A DNA stretch of 64,000 nt. Source: Actinoplanes sp040639655 (GTDB lineage: Bacteria; Actinomycetota; Actinomycetes; Mycobacteriales; Micromonosporaceae). A program made the translations under genes and the position numbers. The DNA is taken from positions 315,682-379,681 of the forward strand of contig NZ_JBFAAI010000005.1 of the NCBI RefSeq assembly GCF_040639655.1, written 5' to 3'. Of this stretch, positions 16,601-24,202 are shown piece after piece. The stretch's first letter is position 1. Every line of letters begins with the position of its first letter. The notes under the pieces were generated by a model. It was not told the DNA's origin and did no database searches. It worked only from the letters and a program-made list of their open reading frames with translations.

Positions 16601-18667
16601 ATGAGAAGGGCATGGGCGACGCTTCTCCTGGCCTTGGTGCTCGGCGGACTGGTGTTCGGGTTTGCCGGGACGACCGAGACCGACAACGATCCGACGTCCT
16701 CACTGCCGTCCTCGGCGGACTCGACGCGGGTCGCCGAACTGCAGAAGCAGCTGCCGTCCGGACGGACCAACCCGGCGCTGATCGTCGTCGCCAAGGGCGG
16801 GCAGGCACTCACCGACGCCGACCTGGTCACCGTGCAGGGCCTCGGGCAGCCGATCTTCTCCGGGGACCGCAAGGCCGCCCTGGTGACCGTGACGATGCCG
16901 GCCACCGGTGACGCCGACGCCACCATCCAGGCCGTCAAGGAGCTGCGTGCCAAGGTCTCCGACGGCCTGCCGGCCGGAGTCACCGCGCAGGTCACCGGCG
17001 GCGCCGGGTTCAGCGCCGACCTGTCGGACAGTTTCAGCGGCGCCAACACCAAGCTGCTCATCGTCACGGTCGTGGTCGTCACGATCCTGCTGCTCGTCAC
17101 GTACCGCAGCCCGATCCTGTGGGTCGTGCCGCTGTTCGTCGTCGGGTTCGCCGACCAGCTGGCCGCCAAGGTGATCGCGCTGCTGTCGCAGCACACCGAC
17201 CTGGCCGTGAACGGATCGACCACCGGCATCGTCACGGTGCTCGTGTTCGGTGCCGGCACCGACTACGCGCTGCTGCTGATCTCCCGCTACCGGGAGGAGC
17301 TGCACCGGTACGAGAGCCGCTTCGAAGCCATGGCCAAGGCGCTGCGCGGGGCCGGCCCGGCCATCGCCGCCAGTGCCGGCACCGTCATCCTCGCCCTGCT
17401 CACGCTGATCCTGGCCAGCCTCAAGAGCAATGTCGCACTGGGCATCACCGCGGCCGCCGGCGTCGCCATCGCCGCCGTGTTCGCCCTTGTCGTGCTGCCG
17501 GCCGCGCTGGTGATCTGCGGCCGCGGCCTGTTCTGGCCGTTCATCCCCCGGTTCAGTGAGGCCGGCCCGGAGGACGGCAAGGGCCTGTGGGCGAAGGTGG
17601 GCCGTGGCGTGGTCCGCCGCCCCGTCGCCGTCACCCTCCTGTCGGCGATCGTGCTCGGGCTGCTGTCGCTCGGTGGGCTCGGCACCAAGGTGGGCCTGTC
17701 GCAGGCCGAGCAGTTCCGGGTCGAGGCCGAATCGGTGCAGGGCCTGGAGACGCTCAGCAAATACTTCCCGGCCGGTGCCGCCGGTCCCGCGGTGATCCTG
17801 ACCGAACCCGCCAAGGCGGAGCAGGTGCTGGCGACCGTCTCCGGCACCGGGGGCGTCGCCCAGGCCCGCATCGCCGAGCAGACCGCCTCCCAGGTCAGCA
17901 TCAGCGCCGTGCTGGAGGCCGCACCGGACACCGCCGAGGCGTTCCGCACGATCCGTGACCTGCGGGCGAATCTGGACGGCGAGGCGCTGGTCGGCGGTAC
18001 GGTGGCGACCGCCCTGGACACCCGCGACGCCGCCCGCCGCGACCTCGGCGTCATCGTCCCGGTGATCCTGGCCGTGGTGTTCCTGGTGCTGGTCGCGCTG
18101 CTGCGGGCGATCGTGGCACCGGTACTGCTGATGATCACCGTGGTGGTGAGCTTCGTGGCCTCGCTCGGCGCCGGTTCGTGGCTGTTCCGGAACGTGTTCG
18201 ACTACCCGGCACTGGACAACTCGGTACCGCTGTTCTCGTTCCTGTTCCTGGTCGCGCTCGGTGTCGACTACAACATCTTCCTGGTCACCCGGGCCAAGGA
18301 GGAGGCGGCCACCCGGGGCACGAAGGACGGCATGGTGCACGCGCTGGCCGTCACCGGTGCGGTCATCACCAGCGCCGGCATCCTGCTGGCGGCGGTGTTC
18401 GCGGTCCTCGGCGTGCTCCCGGTGGTCACCCTGACCCAGATCGGCGTGATCGTCGGTATCGGGGTGCTGCTGGACACGCTGCTCGTCCGTACCGTGCTGG
18501 TGCCTGCCCTCGCCACCCTCACCGGGGACCGCTTCTGGTGGCCGGGACGCCCGCAGGCGGCCGCGGCACCCGCCGGCGGCGACGCGGACCAGACCAAGCC
18601 GCGGCCGGACTGGGACACGGTGAACCGCACGCAGATCGCCGAGTCCGCCGGGGACACGAACCGCTGA
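16601..18667 (+). CDS. MMPL/RND family membrane transporter
   Basis: This 688-residue protein has two homologous halves, each with a large extracytoplasmic loop followed by a cluster of membrane segments. Transmembrane motifs include VTILLLVTYRSPILWVVPLF, FGAGTDYALLLISRYREEL (the GxxxDY motif carrying the proton-relay Asp/Tyr) and VALGVDYNIFLVTRAKEE in the second half. MMPL proteins export lipids or drugs using the proton gradient. ATG 16601 has AGGGGG at suitable distance. Divergence from a MarR gene suggests drug- or lipid-inducible expression. Confidence 0.88.
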   Translation: MRRAWATLLLALVLGGLVFGFAGTTETDNDPTSSLPSSADSTRVAELQKQLPSGRTNPALIVVAKGGQALTDADLVTVQGLGQPIFSGDRKAALVTVTMPATGDADATIQAVKELRAKVSDGLPAGVTAQVTGGAGFSADLSDSFSGANTKLLIVTVVVVTILLLVTYRSPILWVVPLFVVGFADQLAAKVIALLSQHTDLAVNGSTTGIVTVLVFGAGTDYALLLISRYREELHRYESRFEAMAKALRGAGPAIAASAGTVILALLTLILASLKSNVALGITAAAGVAIAAVFALVVLPAALVICGRGLFWPFIPRFSEAGPEDGKGLWAKVGRGVVRRPVAVTLLSAIVLGLLSLGGLGTKVGLSQAEQFRVEAESVQGLETLSKYFPAGAAGPAVILTEPAKAEQVLATVSGTGGVAQARIAEQTASQVSISAVLEAAPDTAEAFRTIRDLRANLDGEALVGGTVATALDTRDAARRDLGVIVPVILAVVFLVLVALLRAIVAPVLLMITVVVSFVASLGAGSWLFRNVFDYPALDNSVPLFSFLFLVALGVDYNIFLVTRAKEEAATRGTKDGMVHALAVTGAVITSAGILLAAVFAVLGVLPVVTLTQIGVIVGIGVLLDTLLVRTVLVPALATLTGDRFWWPGRPQAAAAPAGGDADQTKPRPDWDTVNRTQIAESAGDTNR

Positions 18668-18682
18668 GACCCGCAAACAAAA

Positions 18683-18739
18683 CCGGCTGACCTGCACCGC
18701 TGTCTCAGGCACGTTGAGGCAGCGGTGAGGGCCAGCCGG
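18683..18739. repeat. 57-bp palindromic element, copy 1
   Basis: Outer arms CCGGCTG (18683-18689) and CAGCCGG (18733-18739) enclose inner arms CCGCTGTCTCA (18697-18707) and TGAGGCAGCGG (18715-18725) with one mismatch, around a 7-base loop. The same layout and length recur at 26112-26168 and 27077-27133. By my count this copy matches the third at 42 of 57 positions. Here it sits between convergent genes and could also terminate transcription. Confidence 0.65.
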
Positions 18740-18753
18740 CGTTCAAGGACGGG

Positions 18754-19869
18754 TCAGCGGGTCAGGGGCATGCCGGCGAACGGGATCGCCGCCGGTGCCG
18801 GACCGGTGTCCCCGGCCGGGTGCCGCCACACGCCACGGCGGCGCAACTCGGGCAGCACGCCCTCGCCGAACTGGTACGCCTCCTCCAGGTGCGGGTAGCC
18901 GGAGAGGATGAACTCGTCGATGCCGAGGGCCGCGTACTCCTCGATCCGGTCGGCGACCTCGGTGTGACTGCCGACCAGGGCGGTGCCGGCGCCGCCCCGG
19001 ACCAGTCCGACACCGGCCCACAGGTTCGGCGCGACGACCAGGCCGTCGCGGTCGCCGCCGTGCAGCTCACGCATCCGCTGCTGCCCCACCGACTCGCTGC
19101 GGGCCAGGCCTGCCTGCACGGCCTCGATGTCGGCCGGGGACACGTTGCGCAGCAGGCGTTCGGCCTCGGCCCAGGCCGCCTCGGCGGTGTCACGCGTGAT
19201 CACGTGCAGGCGGATACCGAAGCGCATGTCCGGCTTGAGCGTGCGGATCCAGGCCAGCTTCCCGGCCACCTGCGCGGGCGGTTCACCCCAGGTCAGGTAG
19301 ACGTCGGCATGTGCCGCGGCGACCGGGCCGGCCGCTTTCGACGACCCGCCGAAGTAGATCGCCGGACGCTGCGCGGGGACACGGGCCAGGCGAGCCTCCT
19401 CGACCTGGATGAACGAACCCGCGTACGAGATGGTCTCGCCCCTCAGCAACCCGTTGACCACCGTGAGGAATTCGCCGGTCCGCGCGTAGCGCGAGTCCTT
19501 GTCGAGGAAGTCACCGAACTGGCGCTGCTCGTGCGATTCGCCGCCGGTGACCACGTTGAGCATCAGGCGGTCGCCGGAGAGGCGCTGGAAGGTCGACGCC
19601 ATCTGCGCCGCGAGCGTCGGTGAGATGAGGCCGGGCCGGAAGGCGACCAGGAACTTCAGCCGCTCGGTGACCTCGGTGAGCATCGCGGTGGACAACCAGG
19701 CGTCCTCGCACCAGGCTCCCGTCGGGGTGAGCGCGCCGACGAAGCCGAGCTGCTCGGCGCTGCGGGCGATCTGCCCGAGGTAGCCGATCGTCAGGGGGCG
19801 CACGCCGTCGGCGGTGGCCACGATGTCGCGGCTGTCGCCGTTGGTGGGGAGAAACCAGTGGAAGTCCAT
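18754..19869 (-). CDS. ssuD: FMNH2-dependent alkanesulfonate monooxygenase SsuD
   Basis: This 371-residue luciferase-like flavin monooxygenase oxidatively cleaves alkanesulfonates to an aldehyde and sulfite. The N-terminus MDFHWFLPTNGDSR, then LTPTGAWCEDAW with Cys at position 54 as in the E. coli enzyme, and FGIRLHVI are SsuD landmarks. The start is ATG 19869; longer upstream extensions run through the divergent gene and are artefacts. It needs an FMN reductase, which is not encoded nearby. It is divergent from a sulfite oxidase across 49 bp containing a TCCTAT-N7-ATAGGA dyad, 21 bases from this start. This places both in the sulfur-starvation regulon I infer for this window. Confidence 0.9.
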   Translation of the reverse strand: MDFHWFLPTNGDSRDIVATADGVRPLTIGYLGQIARSAEQLGFVGALTPTGAWCEDAWLSTAMLTEVTERLKFLVAFRPGLISPTLAAQMASTFQRLSGDRLMLNVVTGGESHEQRQFGDFLDKDSRYARTGEFLTVVNGLLRGETISYAGSFIQVEEARLARVPAQRPAIYFGGSSKAAGPVAAAHADVYLTWGEPPAQVAGKLAWIRTLKPDMRFGIRLHVITRDTAEAAWAEAERLLRNVSPADIEAVQAGLARSESVGQQRMRELHGGDRDGLVVAPNLWAGVGLVRGGAGTALVGSHTEVADRIEEYAALGIDEFILSGYPHLEEAYQFGEGVLPELRRRGVWRHPAGDTGPAPAAIPFAGMPLTR

Positions 19870-19890
19870 GCGGCCAACACTATCTACAAC

Positions 19891-19909
19891 TCCTATGGAA
19901 TCGATAGGA
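19891..19909. promoter_or_regulatory. Sulfur-regulon operator candidate, site S1
   Basis: The perfect dyad TCCTAT (19891-19896), 7-bp spacer, ATAGGA (19904-19909) lies between ssuD and the divergent sulfite oxidase. Related elements precede tauCAB, the amino-acid ABC operon and the dipeptide ABC-LLM operon. The right arm overlaps the AGGA likely to serve as the sulfite oxidase ribosome-binding site. Confidence 0.6.
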
Positions 19910-19918
19910 TGTGTCGCC

Positions 19919-21127
19919 ATGAACGAGGGTGTATACGACGAGCGCCGACTGCGCGACTTCATGGCCGGGCGGACCAGCGGTTTCTCCCGGCGGACCCTGC
20001 TCGCGCTGACCGCCGCCGCAGGTGTCGGCGCGGCCCTGCCGGGTAGCCCCGCACACGCCGCCGGGCCGATCGTCAAACCGCTGCCGGCCGACCTGTTCCG
20101 CAGTCTCGGCACCAACGCCGAGACACTCTGGTCAGCACTCAAGGGCCAGGGCTACTACGTGCCCGTGGATCGCTTCTTCGTCCGCAACCACACGGTCACC
20201 CCGGCGATCGACGCGTCGACGTGGAGTCTGGAGATCTCCGGCTCGGGTACCAGGACCGCCCACTTCACGCTCGACGACCTCAAGCGCCTGCCGAGCGTGA
20301 CCCGGCCGGTGGCGATCGAGTGCGCCGGCAACGGCCGGGGCTACTTCACCACCCAGCAGGGCCAGACCGTCGCCGGCACCGCGTGGCGGCTCGGCGCCAT
20401 CGGCGTCGGCAAGTGGACCGGCGTCCGGCTCTCCACGGTGCTGCGCAAGGCCGGGATCAGGAAGAGCGCCGTCGACGTCCAGCCGATCGGCCTCGACCCG
20501 AACTTCGTCAGCGGCGGCGTGGACCTCGGCCCGGTCCGCCGGCCGTTCCCGATCCGCAAGGCGTTCGACGATGTGCTGCTCGCCTACGAACTGAACGACG
20601 AGCCGCTCCCGCCGGACCACGGCTTCCCGGTACGGGTGGTCGTCCCGGAGTGGATCGGGATCTCCTCGATCAAGTGGGTCGGGCGGATCGAGGTCTCCGC
20701 CGAACCGCTCTTCTCCCCCTGGAACACCCAGTTCTACCGGCTGTTCGGGCCGCAGTTCCCGGCCGAGGGCGCGCCGTTCGATCGACAGGTCGTCAAGAGC
20801 GCCTTCGAACTGGACCCGGGCGCGACGTTCCCGGCCGGCGTGCGGACCCGGCTCACCGGTCGCTCGTGGTCGGCGGACGGCCCGATCCGCAAGGTCGAGG
20901 TCAGCACCGACGGCGGTACGACGTGGCGGCGCGCGCGGCCGTACGGCTCGACGCCGGGCGGGGTCTGGCAGCGCTGGGAGTACGACTGGACGCCGGCGGC
21001 CGGGGAGCACGTGCTGCTGGCCCGGGCCACCGACGTACGCGGCAACACCCAGCCGGAGGTCGCCGAGTTCAACACCCTCGGTTACCTCTTCGACGCGGCC
21101 GTCCGCGTGCCGGTGACCGCGGGGTAA
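19919..21127 (+). CDS. Tat-exported sulfite oxidase-like molybdoenzyme
   Basis: The protein has 402 residues. A Tat signal (SRRTLLALTAAAG, twin Arg at 24-25, cleavage near AHA at ~48) is followed by the oxidoreductase molybdopterin domain. The Mo-ligand Cys lies in VAIECAGNGRGYF (Cys ~135), and a C-terminal Ig-like dimerisation domain (VRTRLTGRSWSADG; VEVSTDGGTTWRRA) follows. Such enzymes oxidise sulfite to sulfate, which fits the divergent ssuD whose product is sulfite. ATG 19919 is chosen because the signal peptide begins there, with AGGA nine bases upstream. The electron acceptor is unknown; no cytochrome gene is adjacent. Confidence 0.87.
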   Translation: MNEGVYDERRLRDFMAGRTSGFSRRTLLALTAAAGVGAALPGSPAHAAGPIVKPLPADLFRSLGTNAETLWSALKGQGYYVPVDRFFVRNHTVTPAIDASTWSLEISGSGTRTAHFTLDDLKRLPSVTRPVAIECAGNGRGYFTTQQGQTVAGTAWRLGAIGVGKWTGVRLSTVLRKAGIRKSAVDVQPIGLDPNFVSGGVDLGPVRRPFPIRKAFDDVLLAYELNDEPLPPDHGFPVRVVVPEWIGISSIKWVGRIEVSAEPLFSPWNTQFYRLFGPQFPAEGAPFDRQVVKSAFELDPGATFPAGVRTRLTGRSWSADGPIRKVEVSTDGGTTWRRARPYGSTPGGVWQRWEYDWTPAAGEHVLLARATDVRGNTQPEVAEFNTLGYLFDAAVRVPVTAG

Positions 21128-21150
21128 CACCCTGGGATAGTGTGCCGCCC

Positions 21151-22197
21151 ATGCCGTCGGGAAAGGCCACGTCCAGCGACGTCGCGGCGGCCGCGGGCGT
21201 CTCCCGTTCGGCGGTGTCGTTCGCGTTCAACAACCCTCAGCGGATCTCGGTGGCGACCAGGGAACGGATCCTGGCCGCCGCCGAGGCGCTGGGCTACGCG
21301 CCGAGCACTCTGGGCCGGATGCTTCAGGCCGGCACCACCAACTCGATCGGGGTGCTGCTGCCGCAGGGGCTGGGGCGGATCCTGGAGAACCCGTACTACT
21401 CCCGCTTCCTGATGGGCGCCGGGCAGGTGTGCGACCAGGAGGGATACACCCTGCTGCTGACGCCGCCGCTGCAGGATTCGGTGCTCAGGGCGATCCCGTA
21501 CGCCGCGGTGGACGGCTTCGTGGTGTGCGGGCTGGAGGCCGACCGGGGCGAGGTGGCCGAGCTGACCCGCCGCGGCATCCCGTTCGTGCTGATCGACAGC
21601 GACCGGCTGGAAGGCGCGCCGAGCGTCGAGGTCGACGACCGGGGCGGCGCCCGGGAGGTGGCCCGTTACCTGCTCGAACTCGGGCATCGCCGACTGGCCG
21701 TGCTCTCCATCGACCCGGGCGCCGAGGTGCCGGTGCGCGGCTATCGCGGTCCGCTGGCGCGGCGGATGGCCGGTATCGCGGATGCGCTCGCCGAGTTCGG
21801 GCTGACGATGGCCGACGTACGGCTGGCCGAGGTTCCGGTGACCAGGGCCGAGGGCTACCGCGCCACGATCGCTCTGATGTCCGGCGATCCGATGTCCGGC
21901 GGGGAGCCGCCGACGGCCGTGCTGGCATTGTCGGACGTGCTGGCGTACGGGGCCGTGGATGCCCTGCAAGAACTTGCAATCAAAGTGCCCGCAGAGGTGT
22001 CCGTGACGGGGTTCGACGACCTTGCGGAGTCCTCCTGGTTCCGGCCCCGGCTCACCACCGTGCGACAGCCGATCGTGACCAAGGGACGGATGGCCGCCGA
22101 GTTCCTGATCTCGGCAATCAGGGGTGAGGAACAGCACCCGCACCACACTCTCGGCACCTCACTGATCGTCCGGGAATCCACCGCGAAACCGGCATAA
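21151..22197 (+). CDS. LacI family transcriptional regulator
   Basis: The protein has 348 residues. The N-terminal HTH (SSDVAAAAGVSRSAVSFAFN) and hinge helix (TLGRMLQAGTTNSIGVLLP) precede a periplasmic-binding-protein-like effector domain ending in VTGFDDLAESSWFRPRLTTV. It sits 82 bp upstream of a GH13 alpha-glucosidase in the same direction. TGCAAG/CTTGCA palindromes occur in that gap and also inside this coding region. It is probably the maltose/oligosaccharide-responsive repressor of the glucosidase (MalR-like). Longer in-frame extension upstream is an artefact of the sulfite oxidase antisense-like frame. Confidence 0.87.
   Translation: MPSGKATSSDVAAAAGVSRSAVSFAFNNPQRISVATRERILAAAEALGYAPSTLGRMLQAGTTNSIGVLLPQGLGRILENPYYSRFLMGAGQVCDQEGYTLLLTPPLQDSVLRAIPYAAVDGFVVCGLEADRGEVAELTRRGIPFVLIDSDRLEGAPSVEVDDRGGAREVARYLLELGHRRLAVLSIDPGAEVPVRGYRGPLARRMAGIADALAEFGLTMADVRLAEVPVTRAEGYRATIALMSGDPMSGGEPPTAVLALSDVLAYGAVDALQELAIKVPAEVSVTGFDDLAESSWFRPRLTTVRQPIVTKGRMAAEFLISAIRGEEQHPHHTLGTSLIVRESTAKPA
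21965..21978. promoter_or_regulatory. Intragenic LacI-type operator candidate
   Basis: The perfect dyad TGCAAG-AA-CTTGCA lies inside the lacI coding sequence. The same core, TGCAAG-AA-CTTGC, recurs 241 bp downstream before the alpha-glucosidase. Confidence 0.45.
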
Positions 22198-22205
22198 CGG
22201 CGCGC

Positions 22206-22224
22206 TGCAAGAACTTGCTGCAAG
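22206..22224. promoter_or_regulatory. LacI/MalR-type operator before alpha-glucosidase
   Basis: Three overlapping half-sites read TGCAAG-AA-CTTGC-T-GCAAG. They lie ~56 bp before the alpha-glucosidase start, where binding would block the promoter. TGCAAG/CTTGCA half-sites are the type recognised by streptomycete maltose/amylase repressors of the LacI family. Confidence 0.6.
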
Positions 22225-22244
22225 AAAGCAGCGCCCAACCTATG

Positions 22245-22256
22245 TAACACGTGTTA
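22245..22256. promoter_or_regulatory. Perfect 12-bp palindrome TAACACGTGTTA
   Basis: This perfect palindrome lies 24 bp before the alpha-glucosidase ATG and is distinct from the TGCAAG operator. It may be a second regulator site or form part of the promoter core. Confidence 0.35.
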
Positions 22257-22279
22257 GTAAGCTGCTAGCGTTCGTCGCC

Positions 22280-23959
22280 ATGACGGACCAACTGATCGCA
22301 CCGCCCACCGTGGAGGCGCCCCCCGCATCGTGGTGGCGCAACGCGGTCATCTACCAGATCTACCCGCGCAGCTTCGCCGACTCCAACGGCGACGGCATCG
22401 GTGACCTGCCCGGCATCCACAGCCGGCTGCCGTACCTGCGGGACCTGGGCGTGGACGCGGTGTGGCTCTCGCCCTTCTACGCCTCGCCCCAGGCGGACGC
22501 GGGTTACGACGTCTCCGACTACCGCACCGTCGACCCGATCTTCGGCACCGTCGCCGACGCCGAACGGCTGATCTCCGGCGCCCACGCCCTCGGCCTGCGG
22601 GTCATCGTCGACCTGGTTCCGAACCACTCCTCCGACCAGCACGAATGGTTCAAGCGCGCGCTCGCCGACGGGCCCGGCTCGCCGTTCCGCGAGCGCTACC
22701 ACTTCCGCCCCGGCAAGGGCGAGAACGGTGAACTGCCGCCGAACGACTGGCCGTCGATCTTCGGCGGCCCGGCCTGGACCCGCGTCGACGACGGCGAGTG
22801 GTACCTGCACCTGTTCGCCCCCGAGCAGCCCGACTTCAACTGGGACCACCCGGCCGTACGCGACGAGTTCAAGACCATCCTGCGGTTCTGGCTCGACCTG
22901 GGCGTCGACGGTTTCCGGGTCGACGTGGCACACGGCATGGTCAAGGAGGACGGCCTGCCCGACCTCGGCGACGTCGGCGAATGGCACCTGCTCGGCGCCG
23001 GCGAGAGCCCGTTCTTCGACCGCGAGGGCGTGCACGAGATCTACCGCGACTGGCGCCGGATCCTCGACGAGTACCCCGGCGAGCGCATCGCCGTCGCCGA
23101 GGCGTGGGCGCCGACGCTGGCCCGCGTCTCCAACTACGTCCGTGACGACGAGCTGCACCAGGCGTTCAACTTCAGCTACCTCGGCACCGCCTGGAACGTG
23201 CACGAGCAGCAGCAGATGATCGACGAGTCGCTCGCCGCCATGCGTGTCGTAGGCGCCCCGACCACCTGGACCCTCTCCAACCACGACGTGGTCCGGCACA
23301 CCACCCGCCTGATGCAGAAGATCGACGGCGAGGCGGCCGGCCGCAAACCCACCGAGGTGGACGACGAGGCCGGTCTGCGCCGTGGCCGCGCGGCGTCCGC
23401 GCTGATGCTGGCACTGCCCGGTTCGGCCTACCTCTACCAGGGCGAGGAACTCGGGCTGCCCGAGGTCATCGACCTGCCGCCGGAGGCACGTCAGGACCCC
23501 GCCTTCCACCGCGCGGCAGGTCAGGACGGCTATCGCGACGGCTGCCGGGTGCCGATCCCGTGGAGCGGCGACCGGGCACCGTACGGCTTCGGCCCGGACG
23601 GCGGCGGCAGCTGGCTGCCGCAGCCGGAGGCGTGGGCGGCACTCAGCGTGGCCGCGCAGGCCGGCGTCCCCGGCTCCACCCTCGAGCTCTACCGCTCGGC
23701 CCTGGCCATCCGCAAGACCGAACCGGCGCTGGCACCGACGGACAACCTGCGCTGGATCGCGGCGCCGGCCGGCGTACTCGCCTTCGAACGCGAGGTCGAG
23801 GGCGCCCCGGTCTTCCGCTGCACGGTCAACATGAGCGACGAGCCGGTCGCGGTCGGGCGGCCCGGCGAGCTTCTGCTGGCCAGCGGCCCGGTCGAGGGCA
23901 CCGCCGACAACCTCGTCCTGCCGCCGGACACCACCGTCTGGTGGTCCATCCCCCGGTGA
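22280..23959 (+). CDS. GH13 alpha-glucosidase (oligo-1,6-/maltose-glucosidase type)
   Basis: This 559-residue cytoplasmic glycoside hydrolase of family 13 has the start WWRNAVIYQIYPRSFADSNG typical of the oligo-1,6-glucosidase subgroup. Its catalytic residues are the nucleophile Asp in DGFRVDVAHGM, the acid/base Glu in IAVAEAW and the transition-state Asp in LSNHDVVRH. It hydrolyses maltose, isomaltose or short alpha-glucans taken up by the cell. No signal peptide is present. It is under apparent control of the upstream LacI protein and is followed by a long perfect hairpin. Confidence 0.9.
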   Translation: MTDQLIAPPTVEAPPASWWRNAVIYQIYPRSFADSNGDGIGDLPGIHSRLPYLRDLGVDAVWLSPFYASPQADAGYDVSDYRTVDPIFGTVADAERLISGAHALGLRVIVDLVPNHSSDQHEWFKRALADGPGSPFRERYHFRPGKGENGELPPNDWPSIFGGPAWTRVDDGEWYLHLFAPEQPDFNWDHPAVRDEFKTILRFWLDLGVDGFRVDVAHGMVKEDGLPDLGDVGEWHLLGAGESPFFDREGVHEIYRDWRRILDEYPGERIAVAEAWAPTLARVSNYVRDDELHQAFNFSYLGTAWNVHEQQQMIDESLAAMRVVGAPTTWTLSNHDVVRHTTRLMQKIDGEAAGRKPTEVDDEAGLRRGRAASALMLALPGSAYLYQGEELGLPEVIDLPPEARQDPAFHRAAGQDGYRDGCRVPIPWSGDRAPYGFGPDGGGSWLPQPEAWAALSVAAQAGVPGSTLELYRSALAIRKTEPALAPTDNLRWIAAPAGVLAFEREVEGAPVFRCTVNMSDEPVAVGRPGELLLASGPVEGTADNLVLPPDTTVWWSIPR

Positions 23960-23964
23960 GAGAC

Positions 23965-24001
23965 GTCCGGCCATCCCCGCCGTCGGCGGGGATGGCCGGA
24001 C
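23965..24001 (+). terminator. Strong terminator hairpin after alpha-glucosidase
   Basis: There is a perfect 17-bp stem (23965-23981 with 23985-24001) and a three-base GTC loop, six bases after the stop codon. Confidence 0.8.
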
Positions 24002-24065
24002 CTCTGCCAGTACGGCGCACCCGGTGCGGAGTCGGTGGCAGAGCGGGAGCAAGGCTCAAGGCGGG

Positions 24066-24197
24066 TCACCGGGGGCCGATCGGCAGCGCGTGATCGATGA
24101 CCGTGCCGAAGAGCCGCTCCACGACGGCGACCGCACCCCGGCTGTACACCGCCAGCCGCTCGGGGCTGTCGCGGCGGCCGCCCGCGACGGGGTCGTG
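24066..24197 (-). pseudogene. Possible coding remnant (C-terminal fragment)
   Basis: A leftward open stretch of ~43 codons ends in TGA at 24066 and encodes RRDSPERLAVYSRGAVAVVE and continues to HALPIGPR. Nearly every third base is G or C, like real genes here. There is no convincing start before it runs into the 5' end of the divergently placed GGDEF-EAL gene. It may be the tail of a truncated gene or a small protein starting at an internal GTG. I recognise no family. Confidence 0.3.
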
Positions 24198-24202
24198 GGC
24201 GG

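Noticed and set aside
16700..18712. 670-codon leftward frame opposite the MMPL gene
   Set aside because: The antisense product is His/Gln/Arg-rich low complexity, while the sense strand encodes a clear MMPL transporter.
20221..22197. 658-codon frame that would fuse another protein to the LacI regulator
   Set aside because: The first 310 codons are an out-of-frame reading of the sulfite oxidase gene. The LacI HTH starts at ATG 21151.
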